Below, piece after piece: positions 37,007-47,210 of a stretch of 64,000 nucleotides of DNA. Under the pieces are notes generated by a model that was not told the DNA's origin, did not search any database, and was given only the letters and a program-made list of their open reading frames with translations. Position 1 is the first letter of the stretch, and each line of letters begins with the position of its first letter. The stretch lies in NCBI GenBank assembly GCA_012842605.1, contig DUSN01000026.1:21285-85284 (forward strand), in the 5' to 3' direction. This DNA comes from Clostridiales bacterium. GTDB taxonomy: Bacteria > Bacillota > Clostridia > Caldicoprobacterales > DTU083. The position numbers and the translations under genes were made by a program.

Positions 37007-37033
37007 TCATCGGCATTTCCTGTATATAGTTAA
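37007..37033 (-). promoter_or_regulatory. Possible sigma-28 promoter upstream of cheA
   Basis: On the minus strand GCCGATGA (37007-37014) is a good -10 box. The -35 region reads TTAAC: TTAA at 15-base or TAAC at 14-base spacing instead of TAAA. It lies 85 bases before the cheA start. Weaker than the other three sigma-28 sites. Confidence 0.45.
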
Positions 37034-37075
37034 GTCTACATATCAAATTTATCTTCAATATTACCTGAGGTATTG

Positions 37076-37121
37076 AGGCAATAATAAAAATGATGCATTT
37101 ATTGAATAAACGCATCATTTT
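37076..37121 (-). terminator. Terminator after the second MCP gene
   Basis: On the minus strand a 16-bp stem (AAAATGATGCGTTTAT with one G-U pair to its partner) and a short loop are followed by TATTATT. It starts 43 bases after the MCP stop and separates that gene from cheA. Confidence 0.82.
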
Positions 37122-37163
37122 ATGTTGAAACATCTGCTCCTCTGCTTTGCTTTTTTCAGTATC

Positions 37164-39443
37164 CTATATTTTGAATTTCTGAACCTGTTCAATAAGCTGC
37201 TGTGCGCTATTGGCAAGTTCCTCCGCACTTCTGGCAATTTCTTCACTGCCGGCAGAAATTTCCTCGATTCCTGCTGCATTGTCATTCACAGCGCAGCTCA
37301 CCTGTTCCACAGCAGCTGACTGCTGTTCCATAGATCTGCTGATTTCATTAATCATCTGATGAAGGGAAGCAAGCTTCTCCTTTATTCCTGCAGCATTTTC
37401 AGCCTCTTTCTTCATCGCAGCCATTAATGTATCTACCCTATGATTGATCTCGTTGGAAGAAGAATATATGTCGTTAACATCCTGGGACTGCTTGTCCATT
37501 TGGGCTGTTATTTCGTTAATGACATCAGATGTTTTCTGAATTGCCTCAAATATCTTTTCCAGGGAGTCACTGGTATCCTTGACCAAAAGTGTGCCGCTTT
37601 CCACTACTCTAGTTCCCTCTTCACTGCTTGCAACTGCCTTCCCTATTTCCATCTGAATGTTCTTTATTACCTTCGTAATTTCTTTTGTAGCATTTTGGGA
37701 CTCATCAGCCAGGTTGCCAATCGCCTGAGCAACAACCGCAAAGCCTTTTCCGTGTTCTCCTGCCCGGGCTGCTTCTATTGATGCATTCAGTGCCAGAAGA
37801 TTGGTTTGTTCTGCAACATCTTTTATCAGGTCTGTAATATCACCTATTTGATTTGCGGATTCACCCAGCCCGTAAATCACTTTAGACAAGTTTAAAATAG
37901 TATCCTGAATACTGGTCATTTGGGTTACTGTCTTGTCCAGGTTTCTCTTGCCTACCTCAGCCAGTGCTACGGTACCCTGTGCTTCCTGTGATGCAGACTT
38001 GGATTTTTCAGATATCAGATGAATAGACTGCCTTGTTTCATTCAGTGCATTCAGGATAGAACTTAACGAGGCATTAATTTCAATCAGGTTCCTGGTATTG
38101 TCGGTTATTCCTTTATCGGATTCTGCCATAGCCTGGCTGATTGCACCAATATCTTTTGCTGCAGTCTGCATATTGTCATTGACAACACTGATATTGGCAG
38201 TCATCTCTTCCATGGAGCTGGATACTTCCTCTGTAGTGGAAGCCTGGTTTTGCGCATTTTTGCTTATCTCCTGAATACTTGCACTCAACTCCTGGGAAGT
38301 TGCACCAACCATTTCCGATGACATTATGGTTTGTTTAATCAAGCGGCTGAACGCATACTGCATTTTTGCAATTGCATTTGCTATTTTCCCAATTTCATCA
38401 TTTCGCTTCAGGTATTTCAAAGCTTTACTGTTGCTGTCAAACGTCAGGTCATAATCAGCAAATCGTTCCAGTATGGAGGTCATCATGCTAATAGGATCAG
38501 CAAAAAGCTTACCTATAATGATTGCACCCGCTACGCCAACTGCAACAAAGAAAAATCCGAGCAAAAGCATTTGATTCTTTATATTATCAACATGGGAGAG
38601 TATTTCCGCTACATTGGCCACAACAGCAAGAGACCAGTTGCTGCCAGGAATAGGAGTATATCCCGCGATTTTCTTTTCATTATTATAGGAATACTGTCCA
38701 ACACCGGTTTCCCCAGCGATCATGTTAAGATGCAAATCAGCAAGCTGTTTCAGTGTCCTGTCTTCTTCAGATCTTTTTATTATATTGTCAAAATTCATAA
38801 CCAGGCTGGAATCGGGGTGAGCAAGGGTTGTCCCTTCATCATTAATAATATAGGCATAACCGCTCTTCCCAAAGACAATTTCATTGGTGTATCGACTCAG
38901 CTCATTTCCATCGCGTACTCCGTACAATACACCCGTTACGATACCATTGCGCATGATAGGTGCCGCATATATGATAATAGGTTTTCCGGTTACCTTATCA
39001 ATGAGCACGTCGGAGACATTAGGCTTGCCGTCTTTCCCCAAAACAAAGAATTCTCTGTCGTTCACATCCACTTCAATGCCATCGCTCCTCAGGGCCTTGC
39101 CATTTAAATCAACAACACCCAAAACCTGGTATCCCATTCTCTGTGCTTCACTTTCCATATATTTCAGCTTTTTCTCGGCTAAAATGGAATCGAAAACCGC
39201 ATTTTGTGCTGCGGTTGCCAAAAAGGTCAATTGGGTGTCTATTTCACTGGCAACTAGTTTTGCACTTTCAGCAGCCACCAGCTGAAGTGCCTCGTATACC
39301 TCATTGGTAACGGTATCCAGTGCATTTATATAATATACTGCTCCAAGGGATAACAACATGATTGATGTAAATACCGCTATGATTACGATCAACCTTGACT
39401 TGATGCTTTTCATTTTGATACCTTGCACATTGATACGTTTCAT
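37164..39443 (-). CDS. Methyl-accepting chemotaxis protein (dCache type) 2
   Basis: A 759-residue receptor with the same layout as the first MCP: membrane helix near residues 16-40, double-Cache sensor ([20 protein letters not shown]), second helix near 290-312, HAMP, and a signalling domain with [20 protein letters not shown]. The two share MKSIKS at the membrane start and long identical signalling stretches, so they are paralogues with diverged sensors. The ATG at 39443 follows AGAGGTGGGGG; an internal ATG at 39413 is possible. It has its own promoter region and terminator. Confidence 0.93.
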   Translation of the reverse strand: MKRINVQGIKMKSIKSRLIVIIAVFTSIMLLSLGAVYYINALDTVTNEVYEALQLVAAESAKLVASEIDTQLTFLATAAQNAVFDSILAEKKLKYMESEAQRMGYQVLGVVDLNGKALRSDGIEVDVNDREFFVLGKDGKPNVSDVLIDKVTGKPIIIYAAPIMRNGIVTGVLYGVRDGNELSRYTNEIVFGKSGYAYIINDEGTTLAHPDSSLVMNFDNIIKRSEEDRTLKQLADLHLNMIAGETGVGQYSYNNEKKIAGYTPIPGSNWSLAVVANVAEILSHVDNIKNQMLLLGFFFVAVGVAGAIIIGKLFADPISMMTSILERFADYDLTFDSNSKALKYLKRNDEIGKIANAIAKMQYAFSRLIKQTIMSSEMVGATSQELSASIQEISKNAQNQASTTEEVSSSMEEMTANISVVNDNMQTAAKDIGAISQAMAESDKGITDNTRNLIEINASLSSILNALNETRQSIHLISEKSKSASQEAQGTVALAEVGKRNLDKTVTQMTSIQDTILNLSKVIYGLGESANQIGDITDLIKDVAEQTNLLALNASIEAARAGEHGKGFAVVAQAIGNLADESQNATKEITKVIKNIQMEIGKAVASSEEGTRVVESGTLLVKDTSDSLEKIFEAIQKTSDVINEITAQMDKQSQDVNDIYSSSNEINHRVDTLMAAMKKEAENAAGIKEKLASLHQMINEISRSMEQQSAAVEQVSCAVNDNAAGIEEISAGSEEIARSAEELANSAQQLIEQVQKFKI

Positions 39444-39589
39444 TTACCCCCACCTCTTTTGCCATTAAGCTGCCATTTGTTTACGGCTTTATTTTCTTCC
39501 ATGAAATCATCATGCCCTGCCCAAGGCTCCGGACCTGAATCCAGGATAAGATATCCGACAAAATTTGTTGAATTATGACTTTTAATTAA

Positions 39590-39616
39590 ATATCGGTACT
39601 TTACACTAATTATTAA
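39590..39616 (-). promoter_or_regulatory. Possible sigma-28 promoter upstream of MCP 2
   Basis: On the minus strand ACCGATAT (39590-39597) matches the -10 box of the flagellin promoter; the -35 region reads TTAA/TAAT instead of TAAA. Use would give a leader of about 140 bases. The rest of the 237-base gap 39444-39680 shows nothing clear. Confidence 0.45.
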
Positions 39617-39680
39617 GCATATTATGAAATTTGTTTATCCTAAAAACGGTCATATGGAGAGCAACCTGCCTGCCGAATGC

Positions 39681-40589
39681 CTAAAACGAATCCAGACCTA
39701 TATCCAACAATGGATAATTCCTGGCATCTATGTCCTCAAAATGCCACCATTCAGTGCGTATTCCCTTAAAGCCGCAGCTGTTCATAACCTGTGTCAAATA
39801 ATCCATGTTTTTTTTGGCCTCAGCCGAATGATGAGGATAATCCCGGGCTGCTTTCTCCGTAAAGTCGTCAAACCCGGTAGGCATCTCCAGTTCATTGCCT
39901 TCCTTGTCCACCAGTGTGATATCTACGGCAGCACCCCTGTTATGCTTTGAACCATTATCAGGATTGGCAATATAACCAGGCAGGGGTGAATGCTCCCACA
40001 TTATTTTCTGGGCTGAAAGCGGACGATAAGCATCCCAGATCTTAATGTAATAACCATCCTTCTTAAATATTTCACTGGCTTGTAATAATTTGACTGCTGT
40101 CTCTCTCCTAAGATATGCCCTGCTGTTATCAGGGTAGATTTGAAATCCCATAAAATTGTTATTGGATGCATAACGCAGATCAACGATAATGGAGGGGTCC
40201 AATTCCTGTATATCCACCAGGCCATGCAGCACTTCAGTACGATATGACCTGCGCCTTTGCTCAATTTGCTGCTGCAATGCCAGGTTTGCTTGCTCCAGCT
40301 CTTCATTCCTGCGCTTTAGTTCCTCTATTGCGTCTTCCAGCTCTGCATTTCTGTTCTTCAGCCTTTTATTCTCTTCCTCCAATCCACGGACGGATTGTGT
40401 TAATGCTTCAACATTTTCCTGCAAACTGCCGTTAAGTGCCAGGAATTTACTCAACTCAAACTTCAGCACATTTGCTTTTGACAGCATTGATACTGAGATG
40501 AAAATTGAAATGACAGCAAGAATGGAAATAGCAGCTGCAATAACTGAAACAAGCCTTCTCTGCTTCAATTTTTCCGGTTTTTTCCTCAT
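39681..40589 (-). CDS. Membrane-anchored VanX-like D-Ala-D-Ala dipeptidase (M15D)
   Basis: A protein of about 302 residues. A membrane helix (about 12-34) is followed by a coiled coil (about 45-110, with LEEENKRLKNRNAELEDAIE) and a VanX/DdpX-type zinc peptidase. Key residues are visible: IWDAYRPLSAQ, SKHNRGAAVDITL (zinc His and Asp) and EWWHFED (catalytic Glu, zinc His). The family cleaves D-alanyl-D-alanine and related peptides. Here it should act outside the membrane, unlike cytoplasmic VanX, so a wall-recycling role is likelier than vancomycin resistance. ATG 40589 follows GGAGGAGG. Confidence 0.88.
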   Translation of the reverse strand: MRKKPEKLKQRRLVSVIAAAISILAVISIFISVSMLSKANVLKFELSKFLALNGSLQENVEALTQSVRGLEEENKRLKNRNAELEDAIEELKRRNEELEQANLALQQQIEQRRRSYRTEVLHGLVDIQELDPSIIVDLRYASNNNFMGFQIYPDNSRAYLRRETAVKLLQASEIFKKDGYYIKIWDAYRPLSAQKIMWEHSPLPGYIANPDNGSKHNRGAAVDITLVDKEGNELEMPTGFDDFTEKAARDYPHHSAEAKKNMDYLTQVMNSCGFKGIRTEWWHFEDIDARNYPLLDIGLDSF

Positions 40590-40753
40590 ACTTTTTTCCT
40601 CCTCCATTATACTTTGCCTTTTGCGTATTGATTCTACTCTGAGGAAATTGTATGATAAAATAATGTGACATACAATCCCTGTTTGTCCATAGTAAGATAA
40701 TAATATAATGTATGCTGGATATTGATTTGATGCATTAACCCAGTTAAACTTAA

Positions 40754-40781
40754 TTATGTACGCATAAGCAGCGGTACATAA
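40754..40781. repeat. Inverted repeat in the dipeptidase-guaC intergenic region
   Basis: TTATGTAC and GTACATAA are separated by 12 bases in the 277-base divergent gap between the dipeptidase and guaC. It could be an operator. I found no purine riboswitch core and no convincing promoter elsewhere in the gap. Confidence 0.35.
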
Positions 40782-40866
40782 ATGTAATATCCCGGTGTTA
40801 TCATAGGAACAGCATGCACTGTTTATTTTATTTACTTTTATCTTGATACATTAGGAGGAGTTCTGT

Positions 40867-41847
40867 ATGGACAGAGTGTTTGATTATGAAGATGTGCAAT
40901 TGATACCTGCTAAATGTATTGTTAAAAGCAGGAGCGAATGTGATACTTCAGTTGTATTCGGCGGCCGCAGGTTCAGACTGCCTGTAGTGCCCGCCAATAT
41001 GCAGACCATCATAGATGAAAAAATCTCTGTTTTTTTAGCATCAAACGGTTATTTTTACATCATGCACAGGTTTGAACCTGAGAAGCGCCTGGACTTTGTT
41101 AAGGACATGCAGAAAAGGGGTTTGTATGCCTCCATCAGTGTTGGCATTAAGGATCAGGAATTTGCCTTTATCGAGGAGCTGCACAGAAATGGGCTGACAC
41201 CTGAGTATATTACCATCGATGTTGCACACGGCCATTCAGATATGGTTATCAAAATGATCCGCCATATCAAGAGCCTTCTTCCAAAAAGTTTTCTCATAGC
41301 CGGAAATGTCGGCACACCAGAGGCTGTCCGGGAACTGGAAAATGCCGGAGCCGATGCTACCAAGGTAGGCATTGGACCTGGAAAAGTATGCATTACCAAG
41401 CTTAAGACCGGGTTCGGAACAGGCGGCTGGCAGCTGGCAGCCCTGCGCTGGTGCTCCAAGGCAGCCAGCAAGCCCATTATAGCAGACGGGGGCATCCGCA
41501 CTCATGGAGATATTGCCAAGTCCATTCGTTTTGGCGCGTCAATGGTAATGATAGGTTCCTTGTTTGCCGGTCATGAAGAATCCCCCGGAATGACCATTGA
41601 AAAAGACGGCAAGCTGTATAAGGAATATTTTGGTTCCGCCTCGGAGTTTCAAAAAGGCGAAAGAAGAAATGTCGAGGGCAAGAGAATGTTCGTTGAACAT
41701 AAAGGCTCATTAAGGGATACCTTAATAGAGATGGAGCAGGACCTCCAATCGGCCATCTCCTATGCAGGAGGCAACAAGCTGGATGCCATCCGTAATGTGG
41801 ACTATGTAATAGTAAAAAATTCCATTTTCAGCAGTGATTATTACTGA
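40867..41847 (+). CDS. guaC: GMP reductase (GuaC, Firmicutes type)
   Basis: A 326-residue TIM-barrel enzyme of the IMPDH/GMPR family without CBS domains. The catalytic Cys lies in [20 protein letters not shown]; phosphate-binding residues are in [20 protein letters not shown]. It should convert GMP to IMP and ammonia with NADPH, in purine salvage. The lack of CBS domains, length and the MHRF motif favour GMP reductase over IMP dehydrogenase. A strong AGGAGGAG precedes the ATG. A GNAT gene follows after 26 bases. Confidence 0.88.
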   Translation: MDRVFDYEDVQLIPAKCIVKSRSECDTSVVFGGRRFRLPVVPANMQTIIDEKISVFLASNGYFYIMHRFEPEKRLDFVKDMQKRGLYASISVGIKDQEFAFIEELHRNGLTPEYITIDVAHGHSDMVIKMIRHIKSLLPKSFLIAGNVGTPEAVRELENAGADATKVGIGPGKVCITKLKTGFGTGGWQLAALRWCSKAASKPIIADGGIRTHGDIAKSIRFGASMVMIGSLFAGHEESPGMTIEKDGKLYKEYFGSASEFQKGERRNVEGKRMFVEHKGSLRDTLIEMEQDLQSAISYAGGNKLDAIRNVDYVIVKNSIFSSDYY

Positions 41848-41873
41848 TTTATATAACAGCAAGGGGGTGCCGA

Positions 41874-42743
41874 ATGTACGATACGTATATCTCGCTTAAG
41901 CGACAGCTCAGCCATGAGGACTATATTAGTATAAAAAAGCTGGAAGATACCTGCATGGAACATTGCAGGCAGTATCTGAAACTGGAGCTGGATCTTAAGT
42001 TTAATATGGCAAGCCTGGGTATAATGAATTCAGCCGATTGCGTAAATGATTTTCTGTACTATTCGGACCGACAGTTAACAGGATATCTTAGCATCTTCAA
42101 CCTGGGCGGAAAAACATGTGAGCTGTCAGGCATGGTTCACCCCCTCTATCGAAGAAAGGGAATTTTTACTAAACTGTTTTCATTGGCAATGGATGAATGC
42201 AAAAGGCGGAGGCTGTCTGAGATACTCCTGGTATGCGACAACCGGTCCGATTCCGGACAGGCCTTCATTAAAAAGACAGGTGCTGTATCCTCTTTTTCAG
42301 AGTACCTGATGAGCCGCCCCGTCTGCCTTAAATCAGACTTAAGCAGCAATCTTACTCTTCGCAAGGCTGATAACCGTGATACAGCAGCAATAGCCCTGTT
42401 AAACCTTTCTTGTTTTGGTATAGCTGGTTTTACCGGAATGCTGCCTGAAGAGGAGGAAAAAATCAACCGAATAACATATCTTATTTGCCTGGATACCAAA
42501 ATCATAGGAAAAATCCGTATTGAGACATCAGGCAACCAGGCAATCATAGGAGGTTTTTGCATACATCCCAAATTCAGGGGAAAGGGATACGGGAAACAGG
42601 CACTTATTACCGCTATAAATGATCTGCCCGAAAATATTAAAAGTGTCCACCTCCTGGTGGACACCGGAAACCATGCAGCTCTTAAGGTTTATAAGGACTG
42701 CGGCTTTGACAGGCTTACAACCCTGAACTATTACAGAGTATAA
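41874..42743 (+). CDS. Double-domain GNAT acetyltransferase
   Basis: A 289-residue protein with two GNAT-like units. The first has acetyl-CoA loop HPLYRRKGIFTKLF (about residues 88-101); the second HPKFRGKGYGKQAL (about 231-244) followed by DTGNHAALKVYKDCGF. Substrate unknown; N-acetylation of an amino group is the family reaction. GGGGGTG precedes the ATG. It is probably co-transcribed with guaC and convergent with the MtlD-like gene. Confidence 0.8.
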   Translation: MYDTYISLKRQLSHEDYISIKKLEDTCMEHCRQYLKLELDLKFNMASLGIMNSADCVNDFLYYSDRQLTGYLSIFNLGGKTCELSGMVHPLYRRKGIFTKLFSLAMDECKRRRLSEILLVCDNRSDSGQAFIKKTGAVSSFSEYLMSRPVCLKSDLSSNLTLRKADNRDTAAIALLNLSCFGIAGFTGMLPEEEEKINRITYLICLDTKIIGKIRIETSGNQAIIGGFCIHPKFRGKGYGKQALITAINDLPENIKSVHLLVDTGNHAALKVYKDCGFDRLTTLNYYRV

Positions 42744-42785
42744 TTCAGAGCATATCTTTCCCAATAATACTAAATCTCCATTATA

Positions 42786-44000
42786 TTAAATTATGCTTCC
42801 CATGCTTCTTGCCCTGTAATTGTCAGCTGCCTGGCACAGCTCCGACAGGCTGGCGCTATACAGGATCATTCTGTATATATCAAGTATCATTTGTGCCAAT
42901 TGACTGTCTGTATCCAGCCGGCATACCTCAGCCAAAACCTGCCGGGCACTTTCCATGGATTGTTCCAAGCCTTCTGCCTCAGCTATATACCGCCGCAAGC
43001 CGGCAGCTGCGCCTACAGCAATATATGCCGGGGTAATGCCGCACTCCAGCGCAAGAGCAGCTGAGCCGATGAGCCTGTCTTCAGGTGAAAGCTTCCGTCC
43101 GGGATCACCGCCTACTCTTTGGCAGGTATCTTTTAATGCGGCGTTGGAAAACCGATAAATAAGATCATTGATATGCATTAGTATCTCATACAGCCCCACA
43201 TCATATTTCCTGGACAATGCCATTGCACTTTCTATCATGGCGTTCTGCACCAAAAGCCTGACCTCTGACGTATTTATGGCTTCATATATATATTTCAGAC
43301 CCAGTATATCTCCCAGGTAAGCACAAGTGGCATGGCCCATGTTATGTATATACAGTTTGCGCTTGATATAAAAGTCAAAGGGTTCAAAAGGCACCATATT
43401 TTTAATCTCAGGTATACCGCCTTTAAAGGCTGCCTTATCAACGGGCAGGAAGCCATAGCGTTCCACGCAGACCCGCAAAGGATCGCCATCCTTCATTTCC
43501 TCTGTCTGCACCGGAACCATGCGTCCAATAGAAGCCTCTACCAAGCCCACGGTTTCGTCAAACCTTTTGCACTCTTCATCAGTGAGCAAGGCCTTGAGCA
43601 TGCTCTCCAGCACCTTGTTGGCATGCATCAGATTTTCACATATTATTATGTTCAGCGCTTTAGCGCCCAAAGCCCAGCGTTTGCGCAAACCTGCCGCAAT
43701 ATTGGGAACAATGAACTCAAGAACCCTTGCACCTACGGCTGTAGCCATGATGTCACACTCAGCTATGGCATCTGAAACAGCTTCGGTGTCTTTTCCGTTT
43801 ATGGCTGTTATATTTTGTACTAAAACATCTTCAAAACCTTCATTGGACACATATCGAATAGTGTAGGATTGTTTTTCCTGCAAAGATTTTACTACCTCTT
43901 CAGCAATATCAATGAACGTAACCTGATAACCGGACTGGCTGAAGAGAGCTCCTACAAAGCCGCGGCCTATATTGCCGGCACCATACATAACTGCTTTCAT
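42786..44000 (-). CDS. Mannitol-1-phosphate 5-dehydrogenase-like (MtlD family)
   Basis: A 404-residue NAD-dependent polyol-phosphate dehydrogenase. The Rossmann start is MKAVMYGAGNIGRGFVGALF; the C-terminal half is the all-helical mannitol dehydrogenase domain with FKGGIPEIKNMVPFEPFDFY and KLYIHNMGHATCAYLGD. The substrate may be mannitol-1-phosphate or another hexitol/pentitol phosphate. ATG 44000 has AGG eight bases upstream; TTG at 44030 is unlikely. It follows a PfkB kinase by 41 bases; no PTS transporter gene is nearby. Confidence 0.82.
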   Translation of the reverse strand: MKAVMYGAGNIGRGFVGALFSQSGYQVTFIDIAEEVVKSLQEKQSYTIRYVSNEGFEDVLVQNITAINGKDTEAVSDAIAECDIMATAVGARVLEFIVPNIAAGLRKRWALGAKALNIIICENLMHANKVLESMLKALLTDEECKRFDETVGLVEASIGRMVPVQTEEMKDGDPLRVCVERYGFLPVDKAAFKGGIPEIKNMVPFEPFDFYIKRKLYIHNMGHATCAYLGDILGLKYIYEAINTSEVRLLVQNAMIESAMALSRKYDVGLYEILMHINDLIYRFSNAALKDTCQRVGGDPGRKLSPEDRLIGSAALALECGITPAYIAVGAAAGLRRYIAEAEGLEQSMESARQVLAEVCRLDTDSQLAQMILDIYRMILYSASLSELCQAADNYRARSMGSII

Positions 44001-44041
44001 GCTATAACCTACTTCGCTCAAATTTTTCAAGTATTGCGCTC

Positions 44042-45046
44042 TTATTCTCCATATAAATCATATAACTTTAAAACCTCAGAAACTGTCTTTACACCATCGG
44101 TGGCGTTGACCTCGCTAAGAGAAGCAGCCGCGGTGCAGGCACCTAATTTCAGACCTTCAGGAAGCGGCATGCCGGTTTCAGCAGCATACAATACACCGGC
44201 ACAAAAAGCATCACCTGCGCCAACGGTACCCTTGATGTAACCCTTTGGCAATTTCAGGCTGGAGACTTCATAATAGTTTCCTTTTGAATCCAGGCCGCAG
44301 CCTAACTCAGGACAATGGATTACTGCCCAGGTGGATACTCCCATCTCACAAAGCTTCTCCAAAGCTTCTTTCATATTCTCCCTATGCAGAATTCCATTTT
44401 CATCCCTCAGCAATACGCCTGTGGTCTGCTGCGCCTCCAGCTCGTTTATTATGCAATAGTCGGTGTATTTCAGCGCGGGTGTTACCAGCCTCTTAAACCT
44501 ATCGCCTGTTTCTGAGACCACATCTATAGAAGTTTTTATGCCCTGGTTCTGGGCACGACACAAAAGCCGGGCCATTCTGGTGCCGTACTCTGCATCTTCC
44601 TCGTCCAAATGCGGCAGCAGGAGGATATACCCGATATGAAGTATATTTACATCCAGCCTGTCCCAGTCAATATGCTCCTCACCATAATATGCATTGGCCC
44701 CGGCATATTGGAAAAATGTCCGTTCCTTGGTTTGGTTGTTGCTCATAACCACAGTGAATGAGGTACTGCCGGTACGCTTCACCATGCTCAGATCAATATT
44801 GGGGTACTTGCCTAATTCCTGAAGGATGAATTCACCCTCAGCGTCATGACCTGCAATTCCGGAAGCGATTAAATGCATGTTAGGATCCAGCTTTGCTAAA
44901 TCCATCACCGTATTACACACGGAACCACCGGTGGATCGGGTTATTCCCTCGGTTATGTGAGTCAGTTCGTTTTGCCTGGGCCATGTTTCAATGGGGTAAG
45001 TTATATCCACTATCATGTTGCCGGCACAGCAGATACCTTTTTTCAT
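44042..45046 (-). CDS. PfkB-family sugar kinase
   Basis: A 334-residue ribokinase-family enzyme. Visible features: N-terminal GNMIVDITYPIETWPRQNEL, the substrate region TGGSVCNTVMDLAKLDP, and the catalytic motif GTVGAGDAFCAGVL near the C-terminus, with the base Asp in GAGDAF. Substrate not deducible; pairing with an MtlD-like dehydrogenase suggests polyol or sugar phosphorylation before oxidation. It appears to be the first gene of a two-gene unit. Confidence 0.85.
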   Translation of the reverse strand: MKKGICCAGNMIVDITYPIETWPRQNELTHITEGITRSTGGSVCNTVMDLAKLDPNMHLIASGIAGHDAEGEFILQELGKYPNIDLSMVKRTGSTSFTVVMSNNQTKERTFFQYAGANAYYGEEHIDWDRLDVNILHIGYILLLPHLDEEDAEYGTRMARLLCRAQNQGIKTSIDVVSETGDRFKRLVTPALKYTDYCIINELEAQQTTGVLLRDENGILHRENMKEALEKLCEMGVSTWAVIHCPELGCGLDSKGNYYEVSSLKLPKGYIKGTVGAGDAFCAGVLYAAETGMPLPEGLKLGACTAAASLSEVNATDGVKTVSEVLKLYDLYGE

Positions 45047-45341
45047 ACGGAATCTCCACCCTTTAATTCTTTTTATTATAATGATATTTAAGTTTACATA
45101 CGTTTAATCCCGGGGTTGCACTTTCTTTGCTTTCATAAAGGCAAAGTCCTGCCGTTTCTGAATTAAATATGCCTGACTTTATTTGTCAAGGCAGTCTGGG
45201 TTTAACATGTTCTGTTAAGGACAAGCCATTTTACTTATACTAATAATAATTTGACAGAAATATATTGTCAATAAATGATATTTCTATAACAGTTCAACTT
45301 GCAGAGTAGATAATCTGCAAGTGTTATTCCAATTAAAACAA
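45047..45341. other. 295-base intergenic region, AT-rich
   Basis: It contains the pfkB upstream region and the terminator hairpin of the P-type ATPase gene at 45297-45322. No gene, RNA or clear promoter was found in the remainder. Confidence 0.5.
45297..45322 (-). terminator. Hairpin after the P-type ATPase gene
   Basis: A perfect 9-bp stem ACTTGCAGA/TCTGCAAGT with an 8-base loop, 19 bases past the ATPase stop. The following minus-strand bases (TGAACTGTTAT) are only modestly T-rich, so termination strength is uncertain. Confidence 0.5.
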
Positions 45342-47198
45342 TCAATTCCCAAAGGCTCGATTCCCGGCATTCAAAGCCCTTAATGAATTCAGAACCGCAA
45401 GCACAGTCACGCCTACATCTGCGAATATGGCTGCCCAAAGCGCAGCTGCACCAAAAGCGCTGAGAACAAGGACAATAACCTTGACTCCGATGGCCATAAC
45501 AATATTCTGGTGTGCAATAGACAATGTCTTTTTTGAAATCTTTATTGCTTCTGCTATCTTGGACGGCTCATCGGTCATTATCACCACATCAGCAGCCTCA
45601 ATGGCAGCATCCGAGCCCAAACCGCCCATGGCAATACCGATATCAGCCCGGGCCAGGACAGGGGCATCATTAATGCCGTCACCTGCAAAGACCAGACTGG
45701 CTTTAGGGCTGGTCTGAGCCAGCAGGTCTTCCAGCTTTTCCACCTTGTCCCCCGGAAGCAGCCCGGCATAGGCTTTATCCAGGCCAAGCTCATTTGCTAC
45801 ACTTCCTGCAGCAGCTTCATTGTCACCGGTCAGCATGGCAATCATCCGTACACCTGCCATTTTCAGTTCCTCTACCGCCTTATAAGCATCGGACTTGATT
45901 TCATCAGCAATCAGGATATATCCGGCATACATGCCGTTAACAGCCAAGTGCACAAGTGTGCCTGGTGATTCAAGTATCCTGTATGGTATCGCCTTTTGCT
46001 GCATCAACTTGTCATTCCCGGCCAGAACCTCCCTGCCATCAACTATAGCAACAATGCCATGACCTGGAATATCCTCCACACTGGAAACCCGGCTATGATC
46101 TATTTCTTTACCGTAAGCACTTTTCAAAGACTGAGAAATTGGATGATTGGAAAAGCTCTCGGCATAGGCTGCCAGTTCCAGCAATTCTTCCTTTAACATC
46201 CCCTCAGGGTGAATTTCCCGGACCTGAAATACTCCTTTAGTAAGTGTACCTGTTTTATCAAATACGACGCTTTCAGTGCGGGCCAATGCTTCCAGGTAGT
46301 TTCCGCCTTTGATCAGGATTCCTTTGGATGATGCTCCTCCTATCCCTCCAAAGAAACTGAGGGGAACAGAAATAACAAGAGCACACGGGCAGGAAACTAC
46401 TAAAAAGGACAGTGCTCTGTAGATCCAGTCTGAAAAAGCTGCATCTTTCAACAGCAAAGGCGGCAGCACTGCAAGCAGCCCGGCAATGCTGACTACCACA
46501 GGAGTATAGTACCTGGCAAACCGGGTAATAAACCTCTCGGATCTTGACTTCTTAACTGTTGCATTTTCAACAAGGTCCAGTATCCTGCTGACTGTAGACT
46601 GGCCATATTCCCTGGTAACTTCCACAACCAAAACACCGCTGAGATTAATGCATCCGCTCAGTACATCACTGCCCTCCAGCACTTCCTGCGGAACCGACTC
46701 TCCGGTCAAAGCAGAGGTATCCAAGAAAGACCTGCCTTCTATTACCCTGCCGTCAAGGGGAACCCTTTCACCGGGTTTAATAACGATTACATCACCCGGG
46801 TTTACTTCATCCGGATCCATTCTGACCAGTTCATTTTCCTTTTTAACATTGGCATAATCCGGCCGGATGTCCATTAAGCCGGCAATGGATTTTCTTGATT
46901 TATCCACCGCATAATCCTGAAACATTTCCCCAACCTGGTAAAAAAGCATAACAGCCGCGCCTTCAGGATATTCTCCTATCAGAAATGCTCCTATGACAGC
47001 AAGACTCATTAAAAAGTTTTCATCAAACACATTACCCCTGATTATGTTCCTGGCAGCCTTTACAACAATATCCCATCCTACTATTGCATAGCAAGCCAAA
47101 TATAAAATAATTGACACCCAGTCCGGCTGCCAGTCTATTGCGGCAGCAGATGCCCAGACTGCGGCACTGACTATAATCCGCCAAAGACGATTTCTCAT
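45342..47198 (-). CDS. Heavy-metal P-type ATPase (Cd/Zn efflux type)
   Basis: A 618-residue P1B ATPase without an N-terminal metal-binding domain. The metal-site motif CPC (VSCPCALVIS) lies in the sixth helix, the phosphorylated Asp in DKTGTLT, the conserved HP in NHPISQSLK, and the hinge in GDGINDAPVLA. The type suggests Zn/Cd/Pb export. The missing HMA domain is encoded separately in the next upstream gene. A CadC-like regulator and operators upstream support metal-induced expression. Confidence 0.93.
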   Translation of the reverse strand: MRNRLWRIIVSAAVWASAAAIDWQPDWVSIILYLACYAIVGWDIVVKAARNIIRGNVFDENFLMSLAVIGAFLIGEYPEGAAVMLFYQVGEMFQDYAVDKSRKSIAGLMDIRPDYANVKKENELVRMDPDEVNPGDVIVIKPGERVPLDGRVIEGRSFLDTSALTGESVPQEVLEGSDVLSGCINLSGVLVVEVTREYGQSTVSRILDLVENATVKKSRSERFITRFARYYTPVVVSIAGLLAVLPPLLLKDAAFSDWIYRALSFLVVSCPCALVISVPLSFFGGIGGASSKGILIKGGNYLEALARTESVVFDKTGTLTKGVFQVREIHPEGMLKEELLELAAYAESFSNHPISQSLKSAYGKEIDHSRVSSVEDIPGHGIVAIVDGREVLAGNDKLMQQKAIPYRILESPGTLVHLAVNGMYAGYILIADEIKSDAYKAVEELKMAGVRMIAMLTGDNEAAAGSVANELGLDKAYAGLLPGDKVEKLEDLLAQTSPKASLVFAGDGINDAPVLARADIGIAMGGLGSDAAIEAADVVIMTDEPSKIAEAIKISKKTLSIAHQNIVMAIGVKVIVLVLSAFGAAALWAAIFADVGVTVLAVLNSLRALNAGNRAFGN

Positions 47199-47210
47199 AC
47201 TCTTGCTCCT

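Noticed and set aside
39681..40589. Vancomycin-resistance gene
   Set aside because: No vanH, vanA, vanR or vanS is nearby and the protein is membrane-anchored facing outward.
40608..40866. Purine riboswitch before guaC
   Set aside because: The conserved purine aptamer core and its loop sequences are not present.
41874..42743. Two separate acetyltransferase genes
   Set aside because: One uninterrupted frame holds both GNAT units; it is a double-domain protein.
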